64,000 nucleotides of DNA from Gonapodya prolifera JEL478 (Eukaryota; Monoblepharomycota; Monoblepharidomycetes; Monoblepharidales; Gonapodyaceae). The DNA is taken from NCBI GenBank assembly GCA_001574975.1, contig KQ965757.1, positions 136,037 to 200,036 of the forward strand. Reading direction: 5' to 3'. Below, piece after piece: positions 42,378 through 53,592 of this stretch (within the stretch, counting starts at the first letter, position 1; each line of letters begins with the position of its first letter). The translations under genes and the position numbers were made by a program. The notes below the pieces were generated by a model, which was given only the letters and a program-made list of their open reading frames with translations, had not been told where the DNA came from and searched no databases.

Positions 42378-44732
42378 TCACAACCTCGCCATCACCCCAC
42401 CCGCCGTCGCCCCCTCAACCCACTCCTCGACCTTCCCCGCAGCTACCTCGTCGCTGCTCGCACCCAGTCTCGCTCGCGCCCCGGCCCGGTCTTCTAGAAA
42501 GTCCGCGACGAGCTCGCCGCATTCGCGGAAGCGGGATTCGAGGTGGAGGTGGTGCTGGCGGGGGCGAGAGAACGGTGAGTGGTAAGGATCAGGCACCGCG
42601 ATATAAATTTCGCAAACGGCGCATTTGCACGCCGTGGGTGACACTCACCGACCCCTCCATGATCACCACTCTCGCCTCACCCCCCCGCAGCCCTCTCAGT
42701 CTGGTCTGCAGTCGCTGCTTCTCGGGGTCCTCGCCATCGCGCTGAATAGTGGGGACGAAGTAGCCTTCGGTGGCGAGGACGACTCTGGTTGGGGTTAAAG
42801 GAGGGCAGGTGGAAAGTGCAAGTCTGGTGATCAGAACGAGATGAAGATGAGGAGGTGGGAGTGAAGACTTACAGAGTGGGACACTTGATCCGCTTGAGGA
42901 ATTCGACTGACACGGATTCCGAGGGCCGGATGCCCGACGAGAGGATCAAACTCTGCCCATCGCCGAAGAAACGTGAGCCCAGCACTCTTACCACTCGCGC
43001 ACAACCTTCCAAAAAACCCACCGGATCTGTCCTCCACGTGTACCACACCTTCTTCTCAAACTTCCCATCCTCCTCCTTCCCACCTGCATCCTCCTCATCC
43101 TCGTCCTCGTCCTCCTCATCCCCCTCACCCCCCTCATCATCCTTCGTCGCCGCCGCCCGCTCCCCAACACTCCCGCGCCGCTTCTGCCCGCCCTCGGTCA
43201 ACTCCTTCTCCCCGCCAGTCTTCATCACGTACTTGGGCCCCGTCTCGACCGCCGGGCCCGGGTCGCCTCCCTCCCCACTCAACTCCACCTCCATCAACCC
43301 CCGCGCACACAACACCCGCGCGCCTTCGTAGGTGAGCGGGATCCGGGACCCTTTGGACCGTGCCACGAGCGCGTCGTGTACGGTAGGGTAGAGTGGTTTG
43401 CGTTTGGCCCCAGCGCGTTTGGTGTCCCGGACGTATTCGGCTAGTAAGGGTGGGTGAAGGATGTCGGGGAAGGACCAGGGACCGAGGGAGTCGATTAGGG
43501 AGAGCGTGTGAAGACGGGTTGGGTATGTGCCGGCGTACATGGAGAGGATTTGGCAGCCCTAGGAGGTGGATGAGGGAGGGGGAGTTTTGTGGTGAATCGG
43601 AGAATAGGGGAAGGGAAACACGAGCAAAATTCTTTACGTAAGAGAATTCACGTCCGGCGGAGTTCTCGGTCAACGCTTCTCGATACCGCTTTGCCTGTAC
43701 TATTCTGGTTCTCGGTAACTAAGCGCTGCGTGCTGGACAATTCGCCTCCGGCGGATTCCTCGGACAGCGCTACCGCCCTTAGACCACGTGTCTCACTCCC
43801 CGCCCCCCCCTCCCCCCCTACCAACTCACCATCGAATGCCCCACCCCATGAAACCTCCCCCACCCCAACTGCTCCCTCACGGCCTCCACGTCGGCGACGC
43901 ACCGCCAGTCCGAGTACTCGACTTGCCGGTGCCGGTGGTCCGACAGGCCGTGCCCGGGGACGTCGATGCAGACCAGGGTGGCGCGGTGGGAGGGGTACTG
44001 GGGGGAGAGAAGGATAGGTGGAAGAAGGGAAATGTGACGAAAATAGGACGTTGTATGGCGAGGGAAGAGGGGCTTACGTAGCGAAGCAAGTGGGACAAGA
44101 GCACGGGCGCCATGGTGTCCCATGTTGCGGCGTTGTCGAGCCATCCCTGTTGGTGACATCCGACATTCGACATATGGTGAGGTGAGGAAGGCGAGGTTCA
44201 GGCGGTTAGACATAACGTGACTCACGTGTAAGGCAATAACGCGAATCCATCCTGCTCGAGCTCGGCCTGTGTGCGGTGGTCGGTGGGTGGGATGGGACGT
44301 GACTGACGCGTTGAGGGTCGTGATAGGGTCGAGGCAGACTCACCTCTGACTGGTCTCTGTCCCCACACCTATGAGCCTCGACACGTAAGCTCCCTGCGTT
44401 GCGTTCTACCCGAATCGCTATAAGCCAGAGCCCACCTTCGCGGCGATCCTCAGCCCATGGTAGTTCCTAAACACCATCTCTGTCGGAGGCGGGTACGAGT
44501 GTGGCTTCTGGAAGTCTCCGGGGAACAGTGGCTGGTAGTTGAGCGTCTCGGTGAGCACGGGTGCGGGCTGCATGTCGACGGGCTGGGGCGGGGACGGTGC
44601 GGATTCGGATGTTGGGACTGGGTAGAGCGATTTGCGTCGCGGGTGGGGTACGGACGAGGATGCGAGAGACGCGTCGGAGTGTTGAGTGGGAGAGAGTGCA
44701 GAGTTTGGAGTCTTGCTGGATCGCGTGCCCAT
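42378..44732 (-). CDS. SERHL-type serine hydrolase, copy 2
   Basis: Paralogue of the gene ending at 37963, with the same exon order. ATG 44732 opens GTRSSKTPNSALSPTQHSDA. Core: MVFRNYHGLRIAAKV, LHGWLDNAATWDTMAPVLLS, TLVCIDVPGHGLSDHRHRQV, GRFHGVGHSM joined to GCQILSMYAGTYPT (elbow GHSMG), KPLYPTVHDALVARSKGSRI, EKKVWYTWRTDP and VEFLKRIKCPTL. The catalytic His region is HHLHLESRFRECGELVADFL. The insertion before EKKVWYTW is longer than in copy 1 and contains a run of Glu/Asp (GGEGDEEDEDEDEEDAGG). This copy keeps the HGWLDN motif that copy 1 has changed. Likely cytosolic or peroxisomal; substrate unknown. Confidence 0.75.
43600..43790. repeat. GC-rich repeat inside an intron
   Basis: Inside the intron that splits the nucleophile elbow of serine hydrolase copy 2. 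Contains ACGTCCGGCGGAGTTCTCGG then CAACGCTTCTCG near 43650, and TTCGCCTCCGGCGGATTCCT then CGGACAGCGCTACCG near 43742. The second matches the module in the intron at 4467-4620. Confidence 0.5.
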
Positions 44733-45104
44733 CAGTGCCAGTCACGTGTGCGGGCGCTCTGCCTACCGATTCAGACCTAAAGGGCACGCTCGGCTGAATC
44801 CCGGGTCGCCTTCAAAATACTTCCGGTGAACTCAACGCCCGAATTGCCGAAGTGCCGGAGACGAGTACATAGACATAGAGATCTAGCACAAGTTTGGTCG
44901 ATGGGAGGCGGGGCTTGGATTCTTCTTTGTTGGATTGCATTTAGTCATTCCCTTCTTTTGCTTCTCTCCGTCCGTCACATGGGAATCCAACGCGCCCGGT
45001 TAGCAGTTTCTTTACCTACCAGCTACATAATTCAGGGAAGCGTCTGAACTTTATACTAATATCCATCTTGACTCAGTGAGAGGCACGATCATTTCTGCCA
45101 CCAT
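44733..45104. other. divergent promoter region
   Basis: Between serine hydrolase copy 2 (minus) and the DOPA-dioxygenase-like gene (plus). The ATG of the latter probably lies here in a short exon (an ATG at 44980 is one candidate) but was not settled. Confidence 0.4.
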
Positions 45105-45863
45105 TTGCTTGTTGCCATCAATATATCTCCGAATCCTCGCCCACTCCAATCCCGCACCGATTCCCTTTACGTTTCACTTCGCCTCAATCTCTCTCCCTCG
45201 CTGGCCACTCCCGCGCCCGCCTCCGTCGTCTCCTCGTTCGAGCTCGGCTCCGGCTTCACATATCCTATTTCATTCTTCGACGTTCACGTCGTACGTTCCC
45301 CATCTGCTTGAGAATTCCTCCTGGCGTCCGTCCGTGACTCTGATTGTCCCTTTATGGTGTCTAGTACTTCAAACAGTACAACAAAGAAGAGACAGCATTC
45401 GCCACCAAACTTCACCAAACAATCATCAACACATTCCCCCAAATCCGGTACCGCCCCGTGCGGTACGAGCCTGTGGGGCCGCATATTGTCGGGAACTTTT
45501 GTTGGAAGGTGCGGGGTCTCATTCGCTCTGCGATTGTGGAAAAAGCTATTACGATCAAGTGTATTGGATTAGTTCTGACACCTGCCGACTTGGGCGTATT
45601 CATTTCACGGCTGCTCATCAACCGAGGTAAGTCACTGAAAAACAACGGCGGGCCCGACTCCTCCCCCTTCTTCCTACTTGATCAATCTTTTCACGAAATT
45701 GAATTCCAGGCCCCTTCTCGGTCCTCCTCCACCCACACATCCACGTCAGCGCGTTCCCGGACAGGTACAACCTCGAGATTCAGTATATTGCGCATACGCG
45801 GTGAGCGTGCTCTCACACTCACACTCCCTTCCCTTGCATCGAAGGAAAAAGGTTTGGGACTAG
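45105..45863 (+). CDS. DOPA 4,5-dioxygenase family protein
   Basis: Small extradiol-type dioxygenase family first known from fungal betalain pigment synthesis, though most members have unknown substrates. The exons read SSFELGSGFTYPISFFDVHV, then YFKQYNKEETAFATKLHQTI with NTFPQIRYRPVRYEPVGPHI, then LTPADLGVFISRLLINRG joined to PFSVLLHPHIHVSAFPDRYN and LEIQYIAHTR, ending RKKVWD at 45863. Family hallmarks are DVHVYF (first His), EPVGPH (second His) and RGP-x-SVL-x-HP (third His). The listed start is simply where the open frame begins (TTG); the true ATG is probably in an upstream exon. The junction after NFCWK is approximate. Confidence 0.7.
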
Positions 45864-45865
45864 TG

Positions 45866-46830
45866 ATGATGTTATGCCACAATTTTCAAGACAACGTGAC
45901 CGGTCAAAAAGCATTGTCGATTCATCCTTAATCGTTTTGTGTGAAACGTTGTTTGGGGGCGTTAGACACATATTCAACAATTTATCTCAGTCCTCGGACT
46001 CAGAAGGAGGAGAACTAACGAAAAACAATTGCGCTCATCGCTCAAAATACTCCGAGCGTCGCATCAAAGGTCACACGATAATAATTTCACAACGAGAACT
46101 GCGTCGCAGTGATGCATGCCACAATTTGGGGACATCATGACGACCCAAATGATCCACTAGAGAGTACCCCTTATAATTATTTTGTGTGAAGTGCTGTTTG
46201 GAAGGAAGGTCGTACGTTAAATTTTTTAATGTTTTGATTGGTGTATTCACCACAATCCTCCGGAATCAGGGATAGTGGACCAAAAAGCTTCAAGCGCGTC
46301 GCTCCTCAACATACCTCGATTTACATGAATCTATTCTCCGCCCTCTGGAATTAGAAAGGGTGACAGTAAAACCTGGAGTGTTTTGCTTATCGCTCGAGAT
46401 ATCTCAAACGTTGCGTCAAGGCTCACAAATCACAAGGTTACGATGCCGGAAGAGACTCATGCTTAGCGGTCATGTCATTGCACGATTTTGTGAAACTATG
46501 CCGACCGCTCAAAAGACGGCGTACAGCACCCTTGTAATCATTTTGAATGAAGTACGCCGCTTCGTGATTCGCGCAACATTTCTGAGGGCCACCGCCGTCC
46601 GCCGTCACGCCTTCGCTCTCAGCGTGCAGAACTGATCAGAGGGAGGACACTAAAACAAAAAGCTTCAAGTTCGTCGCTCATGATATCTCGAAATTCGCAT
46701 CAATGATGATACGAGGATTCAAGACGTTGCTCCGCGGTAAATTACGGGGAAGAATAACTTCTGACATCATCGTTATCTTTTCGGTGTTACCTTTTCCAAA
46801 AGCTTCCTCCGGAGAATGACGACCCACTCA
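45866..46830. repeat. degenerate tandem repeat array
   Basis: Several modules recur in the same order. Module 1, ATGCCACAATTT, at about 45875 and 46114 with a diverged form near 46474. Module 2, AATCGTTTTGTGTGAAACG / AATTATTTTGTGTGAAGTG / AATCATTTTGAATGAAGTA, near 45931, 46174 and 46534. Module 3, with CTTCAAGCGCGTCGCTC or similar plus GCATCAA, near 46040, 46290, 46400 and 46660. The spacing is about 240 then about 360 bases, so roughly three to four units, each eroded. AT-richer than the flanks. No coding capacity. Confidence 0.6.
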
Positions 46831-47441
46831 AAGACGAAAGAAAGCATGCCGTAAAAACCGCTTGTGATGATCAACTGCGGGACCAAGCAACAGCAACAAA
46901 CGGCGTGCATGTCTCCGATATATCACGGTGCACGTCAAATTCAACACTTGACATACGGAGGTGAAAAAGGTGAGGGATAATGTACCACTGGCTGAAACCG
47001 TCGAGAAATCGGAATTTCATCGTTGTCCGTGGCGAACGCTTGGTTTCCCCTTTGCGACGGGGCCGTGAAAAGGAAGGAATATATGTGAAAAGCAAGGGTC
47101 TCGTAATATTTTACGTTGCGGCAATGCACCGCCGCATCGGAGTTGGACCCTTCACGGCTGACACATTTTTGAAGGCGGTGCCGGTGACAGCCTCCGCATA
47201 TATAAACTCTTTCGCAATCACATCGATTCAACAAGCAGCTCGTATTTTAAACTCCTAGATTGGCTCCATTGACGTGAGTTGACCTCAGGGACGACGAGGT
47301 TGGAGGTCGTGCCTTCAAGGAGATGCGGGGTACCGAACACTTGTCGGAACGCTTTGCCATCGCTCGACGTTTCCACTTTTGCTCATATCGATCCTTGCTA
47401 CGATTTCTTCATTCGTTTTTAGCAATCGCCTCGCATCAATC
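46831..47441. other. upstream region of the secreted-protein gene
   Basis: No gene recognised. Follows the tandem repeats and leads to the ATG at 47442; CCGCATATATAAACTC near 47197 contains a TATATAA that could serve as a distant promoter element. Confidence 0.4.
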
Positions 47442-47828
47442 ATGCAGAAGACAAAAGCCATCGCAGCACTTTTCCTCATCGCCGCCATCCTGGCCACCCC
47501 CGCCACCGCCGGGTACAGCTGCCACAGCAAAAATGTCGTCTGGAACTCCCAATTTCCAAACACAAAGGCGGCCGACGTTGTGGTCGCGTGCGGGTGGAGC
47601 CACTTTGACTGGAATATCGCCGACTACACGTACAACATATTTGCCAAATTCAAGGACGGCAGCAAGAAGGGGGCGTGCGGATGCTGGAACAATCTCGGCA
47701 GCACGTTTGGGTACACGTTGGGTCACTTGACGGCGAACCCACAAAAGGACGGCGTTCAGTGTTACACGGGACCTGGAATGTCGGTGAAGGACGCGAAGAA
47801 GCAGTTTGACGACATTTCGTGCTCATAA
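47442..47828 (+). CDS. small secreted cysteine-containing protein
   Basis: A 128-residue intronless gene. Residues 1-23 (QKTKAIAALFLIAAILATPA, then TAG) form a strong signal peptide with cleavage expected after TATAG or TPATA. The mature part of about 105 residues has six Cys (YSCHSK, VVACGWSH, KGACGCWNN, VQCYTG and the C-terminal ISCS), enough for three disulfides, and is rich in Trp, Tyr and Gly. No known family was recognised. Small, stable, secreted, cysteine-bearing proteins of this sort include fungal effectors, defence proteins and wall proteins. It stands alone in gene-poor, repeat-bearing DNA, as many lineage-specific secreted genes do. ATG choice is unambiguous since the signal peptide starts there. 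Confidence 0.75.
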   Translation: MQKTKAIAALFLIAAILATPATAGYSCHSKNVVWNSQFPNTKAADVVVACGWSHFDWNIADYTYNIFAKFKDGSKKGACGCWNNLGSTFGYTLGHLTANPQKDGVQCYTGPGMSVKDAKKQFDDISCS

Positions 47829-50061
47829 GAACTTACTTGATGTCAGTTCGGGGCCCCTGAGGACAGAACGATGGATGGTGTGCATGTAGAACCAATATCT
47901 GGCATGTACATACATAGATTGTATAAACGCACATCCGAAAGTGCAAGACAGTCTTTGAGCTGCTTCCCTGGTTGTGGTTAGGTACACTTTTAGGTCCTTT
48001 TTCGGTCTCTAAGCGAAATTGCGGTGAAATGTAGCAGCAATTTAGCCGGTTTCACTTTGCTCCAATACATGGAGCAAGAACCTCGATCGACCGCCGCCCA
48101 ACAGGCTCGCGCCGTAGACACTTTACTGCTGCCCTCTCGCCCTCGCCCCACATAGCCCTCGGACAGTGACTGAGTTCCTTCGGTTCGGCTCGATGTTCCG
48201 AAAAACACCATAGCGAATGCACAACGGATTCCGCAAGGCTCAAATTGATCTATTCTCGGTTGCAGTTCCATCGAGGTACGTGTTTTCTATCGCGAGCTAC
48301 AACAATCTCTATCATGTAACGCCAACGTGTTCCTGTTTCCAGGACCGCTACAGCGGTACACGAACAGTTGGAGGTTCAATTCAATGTGCCCTAGGGTCTA
48401 TTTGCAGTAGGGGGTCCGAACTTCTGCTTCGGCTTGGAATACTTGAGTCAAGTCTTGGAGTCTGAGAGCACGAATTAACTAACGGACGGAGACAAACGCC
48501 TCGGTAGATGCTCAGCCGCTTGGGGTACTTAACGAAAATGTACCATCGGAGGTGGTGTTTCAGGCGGACATCAAACTTGAGTGGTACAATCACCGACCTC
48601 GATGGGATCTTCGAAAGAAGCATGCTCGCCTCCTCGCCTCCTCGCCTCCACGTGACCGTCTGCTGGCTCTTGTCCCCAGCAAATGAACCCACGACATCGC
48701 AGAGCACTTTTCTGGCGACCAAATATACCACATGTGCCACCCCGGCTTTGAAAGTGTCCTGCGATGCTCCACTTACCAAGATAAATACTCGGAAACGCTC
48801 CGCGGGACTTCGTGCAGTTCACACAACCTGAAAAGCTTGTCCCGATGGTGGACGTGGAGTATAAGTGGAAGAAACTTATAACAAGCGAGGATGGATAACG
48901 AGCGCGAACGTTCGTACTCCTGGACGCAGGGGCATGGAGGATCATAAGAAGGTGACAAGTGAGGCAATTACGGAAAGGCACCAATATTCGGAGGACGCTA
49001 CCGAGGAGCCCGTCGATGTTGAAAACGAAGCTCAGCCGCCGAACGTTCAAGGTATTGCAGGCAATCCCGGAGGAGAGCTGATACAAGTGGACGAGACGAC
49101 GATGCGGGGTCTTTTGATAATCCCCAGCAACACACTGACAAAATCACGCGTGGGTGATGGAAATGGGGACGCAAACACTTTACAGATCTGCCGTTGAAAT
49201 TCCGACGAGGAGATCATTGCTCACAGCGAAAAGATCTTGTCAAAAGCCCCCAGCCCGAAAACGAAGAGTCCTTCGAGCGTGAAGGCTCGGAGAAGTCTTG
49301 GTCGAAGAACTCTGGGTACTGCGTCGAAGGCCGGGACCGACAAGACCTGATTCTGACCTGACTTCACGAGCCCAACTCAGAACCCACCTCGAACCACCAC
49401 TTGCCTGGACCTGGCAACGACCCAAACTACCTGCTGTGCCACCCGAATGGGTCAGGGAACCTGACGTTAAGTGTCTTCTGCCGGACCCACCAAAACCTGA
49501 GGTAACGCGGGAGAACCTGTTGGCCCATTTCGAGCCGAGGACTTTGTGACCTTGGGGGCTTGATCCTGGTCGACACCCGATCTTCGGGAAGACCAGGAAC
49601 GCGTTTTTGTTTGTGGGTGCCAGGCTATGTTACCTGTGACCTGGCGCCCTCGATGATGGTCTAATCGTGATTGGCTGTCGGCTGGAGCTTTCAGTCTGCT
49701 CGAGTGCTCGATGGAATTGTGTAGTACTCCTGTGGATTCAATGCCATACTTGAGACCGTTTCGCCTTTCTAGTGGGCTCATTTTCGCGTTCCTGACCTGC
49801 CAATGAATGTTCCCCGCGCATTTGGCCGTTGGCGGGAGCATATTTTGTCTCTGTAGAGAGGGGACACAGGGAAGGGCATACATTTGCGTACATAAGAATT
49901 CTCTCCTCTCGTATTATTGTGTATGCTTTTGTTTTCAATTTACGACCTTGTTTCGAAACTTTATACAGTGGATAATCTCCCTACATCTGCCTTGAAGCGC
50001 AAGCTGCCAGAAAGAGAAATCAAATTGATACATACCCGCGGCGCCGGGTGGAGCTGCTCCA
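47829..50061. other. gene-poor region with possible decayed exons
   Basis: No confident gene in 2.2 kb. Fragments that might once have coded: EVVFQADIKLEWYNHRPRWD near 48555 and FVQFTQPEKLVPMVDVEYKW near 48810, in different frames; and a polar frame 48937-49197 with ITERHQYSEDATEEPVDVEN. None matches a family I know, and splice sites linking them are not apparent. Confidence 0.4.
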
Positions 50062-50636
50062 TCACTCACGAACAGCGGCGTAAATGTTCAAGTAGTTCTT
50101 CAAATCAGTTCTCCGACCAACTTCATCTTCGCCCGCGGTACGAATCTCATGAAAACGGCAGGGTTCATTCACTACATCGTCTGAGAGCCGTTTTGTCTCG
50201 CCAAGATTTGTTGGAGCATTTGGAGGCCAGGATCCATTCTCAAGTGGAAAGAGGGCAACTGGGTCGTCTTCGGCGCTTGCGACCTCGTTTAGCTGACGAG
50301 CTGGGTTCCGCCTGGTTTGTTCGTATACGTCGTTGTGCATCTTCTCTTTGATGTATCGAACGTCCCTCGCGACATCTCGTACGCCGCCCCTAGTTGCGAG
50401 TACATCCCGAATCTCTTCTAGAAGCTTGTCCAGTCGATTTAACACTTCTTGTAACTGCGTTTCCGAGTGCTTTGGCGTCTGAAAATCTTCGGATCTGGAC
50501 GACCTAGTTGGCGGTCTGGTAGAGGGCGGAATATGTGTCTTGATTAGCTTGATAGTACACAAACTCACGCCAAGCAAGAATGGGTCCACCAATCCATCAT
50601 AGAATCGCGGCCGCTCCGGATTTGCAGCGATGATCA
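50062..50636 (-). CDS. hypothetical protein with coiled coil
   Basis: A long open frame that lacks an ATG, so at least one upstream exon is missing (an acceptor-like CCCCACAG lies just before it). It encodes YDGLVDPFLLGVSLCTIKLI, a Ser/Arg/Pro linker, a heptad-rich helix TQLQEVLNRLDKLLEEIRDV with VRDVARDVRYIKEKMHNDVY, and a C-terminal part DPVALFPLENGSWPPNAPTN and RRTDLKNYLNIYAAVRE. Weakly reminiscent of the fungal Mug135-like family, whose C-terminal domain has a similar PL-x-x-x-DGS-x-P pattern, but this is not certain. A possible first exon, NLVVLKSDWRHVKMDSVQF, would start at 50837, three bases from the neighbouring gene's ATG. Confidence 0.4.
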
Positions 50637-50839
50637 CTCACTGTGGGGCCAACCTTCACCAGTACGCTCGCGGCGTCGAAATTGTACAGAGTCCATCTTG
50701 ACATGGCGCCAATCTGACTTCAACACCACAAGGTTCATTTTGGTGAGACATCCCAGAGATATGTTCTGGATGTGTCTTTCATCTGGCCGCAGCCATCCTG
50801 ATCGGACACACTCCCCATACGCACTCTCATCCCGCATCA

Positions 50840-52873
50840 ATGGTCAGTCTCCCTCCATCGGCACTCACATCTCCTTCTCTGACTTGTCTGCGCCGTCTTA
50901 CCCCTCCCCATCACTCATCCTTCCCCCCTCTCCCACCCACACTCAAAACCCCACCTCATCGCATACCTGCCCGCCCGTCTCGCTCTCCCCCACCAGGCGC
51001 CCTCCGTCCTCATTCTCGGCGGCACTGGATTCATCGGACGCAATCTGGTCTCATACCTCGTCAGCGATAACCTCGCCGCAACGATCAGAGTCGTCGATAA
51101 GTGTATGCCTGAGTTGGCGTTTCTGCACCCCAGGTGGGTTCGGGTACCTGTTGCCGGCGTACGTCTGGGTGCTCTGAGAGGGAAACTTGACGGTGTGGAA
51201 TCGTCGCAGTCACAAGAAAGCCTTCGACGACCCGCGGTGCGAGTTTCGACAGGGAGATGTTTCCAGACCCGGTGAGCTGCCACCACTGTATGCTTCATCT
51301 TACACGCGCTACACGTCAAATGCGCTCTGCCCCGCACTCCCTCGTACCCAACCGCGATTCCAGCCGTCGCCGAAAAGATGTTTGCTCGCGACAACAACTC
51401 TACCTTTGACTACGTCTTCAACCTCGCCGCCGAAACCAAATACGGACTTTCCGAGGAGGTACTCTACCCTCCTCGCCTAATCCCTCCTCAAATCCGTCAC
51501 TCTCTTACCCTGCCCACGTCTCTCAGATTTACGAGGAGAAAGTATACACCCTCGCGATCACGGTGGGCAAAGAAGCCGCCAAACGCGGCGTCAAGTGTTT
51601 CGTCCAGGCGTCGACTGCGCAGGTGTACGAGGCTCAAGACAAGGTGGGCCGTGGGGAATCTTTCCTCCGTCAAATGAAACCACCATAAAGGGTGACTGGG
51701 TGACTCACGTGTGGAATCCCGCACGCGCAGAAACCGGCAAAAGAAGACCACAAGATCAAGCCCTGGACAGGGATTGCAAAGTGCTTGTTCAAGGCCGAGG
51801 AGGAGCTGAAGAAGATTCCCGGGTGAGCGTGATGTTTCATACAATCAGCTCGTCGAGATCAAAAGCAGTGACCCTTACCAATCGTATCCGCCCCCTTCTG
51901 TCGCACGTCGAACCGAAAAGACTCAACCTCGTCATCGTCCGTCCTGCTGTCGTGTACGGCCCGGGCGACATCTACGGGATCAGTTAGTCTCCACTCTCCC
52001 CATTCTCTCTTCCCACCTGTGCCCAATCTCAACCCCCCCCGCCCCCCCCACCAGCCCCCCGCCTCATCGTGGGGGCCATCTATCGCCAACTCGCGCAAGA
52101 AATGAAACTCCTCTGGACGGCCTCGCTCAAGATAAACACCGTGCACGTTTCCGACGTCGTGCGCGCGCTCTGGTGGGTCGCGGCGACGGGGGAGGAGAGG
52201 GGTGGGAGGAAGAGCGCTGTTGGGCAGGGTGGGGAGGTTTATAATTTGGCGGATGGGGGGGATTCGAGTGAGTGTGTGGGGTGGGAAAAGGTGGTTGGAA
52301 TGCGTGCTGATTGTGGAGGATTTTGTTTGGGCGCGACTAGACCAGGAGACGATCAATACGCACATCCGCAATATTTTTGGGATCACGACGGGGTACCAGG
52401 GCACGATTATCAGCAGTTTCGCAAAGGTGCGTGCCATCCCCTCTCCTCATTCCCTCCCCGATCCATTTCCTTCATCGTCTCTTCTCACTCCCGACCACCC
52501 ACCGCCCCACGCAGCTCAACCTCGACTCAGTCACAGAAGACGTCAACGACATGCACCTGCAGCCCTGGGCGGACTTGTGCAAGGCCGGCGGGGTCGCAAA
52601 CACCCCGCTGTCGCCCTACTTGGACAGGGAGCTGCTCAAAGATAACGAGCTGTACGTGGACGGTGGGAAGGTGGGTTGAAACGCGCGCGGTTGTGGGGGC
52701 GGGGGCGTTGTGGTGGTGGTCGCTAACTTTGATTGAATGCACCATGACGACAAATTCAGATCGAGTCCACGGGGTTCAAATACACTCACCCGACCGTCAC
52801 GGAGGCGTCGCTGCGGGAGGTGATTGACGGGTTCGTGGAGGTCGGTGTGTGGCCCAAGGGCACAACGAAGTGA
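50840..52873 (+). CDS. extended SDR (NAD-dependent epimerase / 3-beta-HSD-like)
   Basis: A Rossmann-fold enzyme acting on a sugar-nucleotide, sterol or similar alcohol. The ATG appears to be the last codon of exon 1, directly followed by a GTCAGT donor; exon 2 after CCACCAG reads APSVLILGGTGFIGRNLVSY, the G-x-x-G-x-x-G motif. Then FDYVFNLAAETKYGLSEE, EEKVYTLAITVGKEAAKRGV, CFVQASTAQVYEAQDK, KPWTGIAKCLFKAEEELKKI, LNLVIVRPAVVYGPGDIYGI, LKINTVHVSDVVRALWWVAA, GEVYNLADGGDS, YLDRELLKDNELYVDGGK and ESTGFKYTHPTVTEASLREV. The YxxxK pair of classical SDRs is not obvious at its usual place (GIAKCLFKAE where YxxxK is expected), so catalysis may differ. About nine exons. Ends VGVWPKGTTK. Confidence 0.75.
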
Positions 52874-53592
52874 ATTTTGTGACGTCTTCATGTAAAGGAC
52901 ACGGTCAATGAAAAGTAACTAACATTAGACTTTCGAGGCGATATGAGCCGAGGGAGGAAGAGGCCCGGGAGCCGGGGGACAGTTTCTACGTGCGGGAGAC
53001 GCAATTCATGCTTTTTTTTCCGAGGGGCGTGAAACAGGGGACAGGTCGCCTGTGTGGACTCGGGTGGATCCGGAAGGCTGCCTCGGGTGGTCCCGGAAGG
53101 TCACAGAGGCCAGGGCGAAGGTCGCGGAAGCCCCCACGTTGACCCACCTTTGTCAAACAAAACAGATGTGGGAGACAGTTGGATCTGCTACAGTGATGGG
53201 GGAAGTCAACTAAAGGTATGGGTAATGAAAATGAAGAGTGGGTGACAGCTGAGAGTGGGGAAATGAACCGGGGTTCAAACGCGATATACAGAAAGTATAC
53301 TTCTGAAACATCCAGATACACTCTATGGTCTGCTGCCACTCTCCAACTAAAAACGTGTCACTCTCTCGTGGGACTCTCATAACGGTCGTAATTCGCCGGC
53401 GCCCACAATCTCGGGTGCATCTCTGACACGGTTTACCCCGACAAAGGGTGTTAGGGAGACAACGCCCTCTGTCCTAATGCCTCTACCCCTCCATCCGATA
53501 TAAAAAAACTCACCGAAACTCATTCCGCCGGGACACCGACTCGTTGCTTCAAAAGGACATCCACCTACCGCAGAAGCGAATCGGACACAGTA
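52874..53592. other. intergenic region, nothing recognised
   Basis: A GC-rich patch near 53040-53150 with short repeated GGAAGG words, then AT-richer DNA leading to the transporter. No gene seen. Confidence 0.45.

Noticed and set aside
42973-43335. Plus-strand Pro/Ser-rich frames opposite serine hydrolase copy 2
   Set aside because: They mirror the Asp/Glu-rich insertion on the coding strand and are shadows.
49298-49549. Plus-strand frame with VPPEWVREPDVKCLLPDPPK
   Set aside because: No ATG, no family likeness, no plausible partner exon; considered a chance open frame in gene-poor DNA.
53040-53150. GC-rich stretch with repeated GGAAGG words upstream of the transporter
   Set aside because: Too short and irregular to call a repeat array or a regulatory element.
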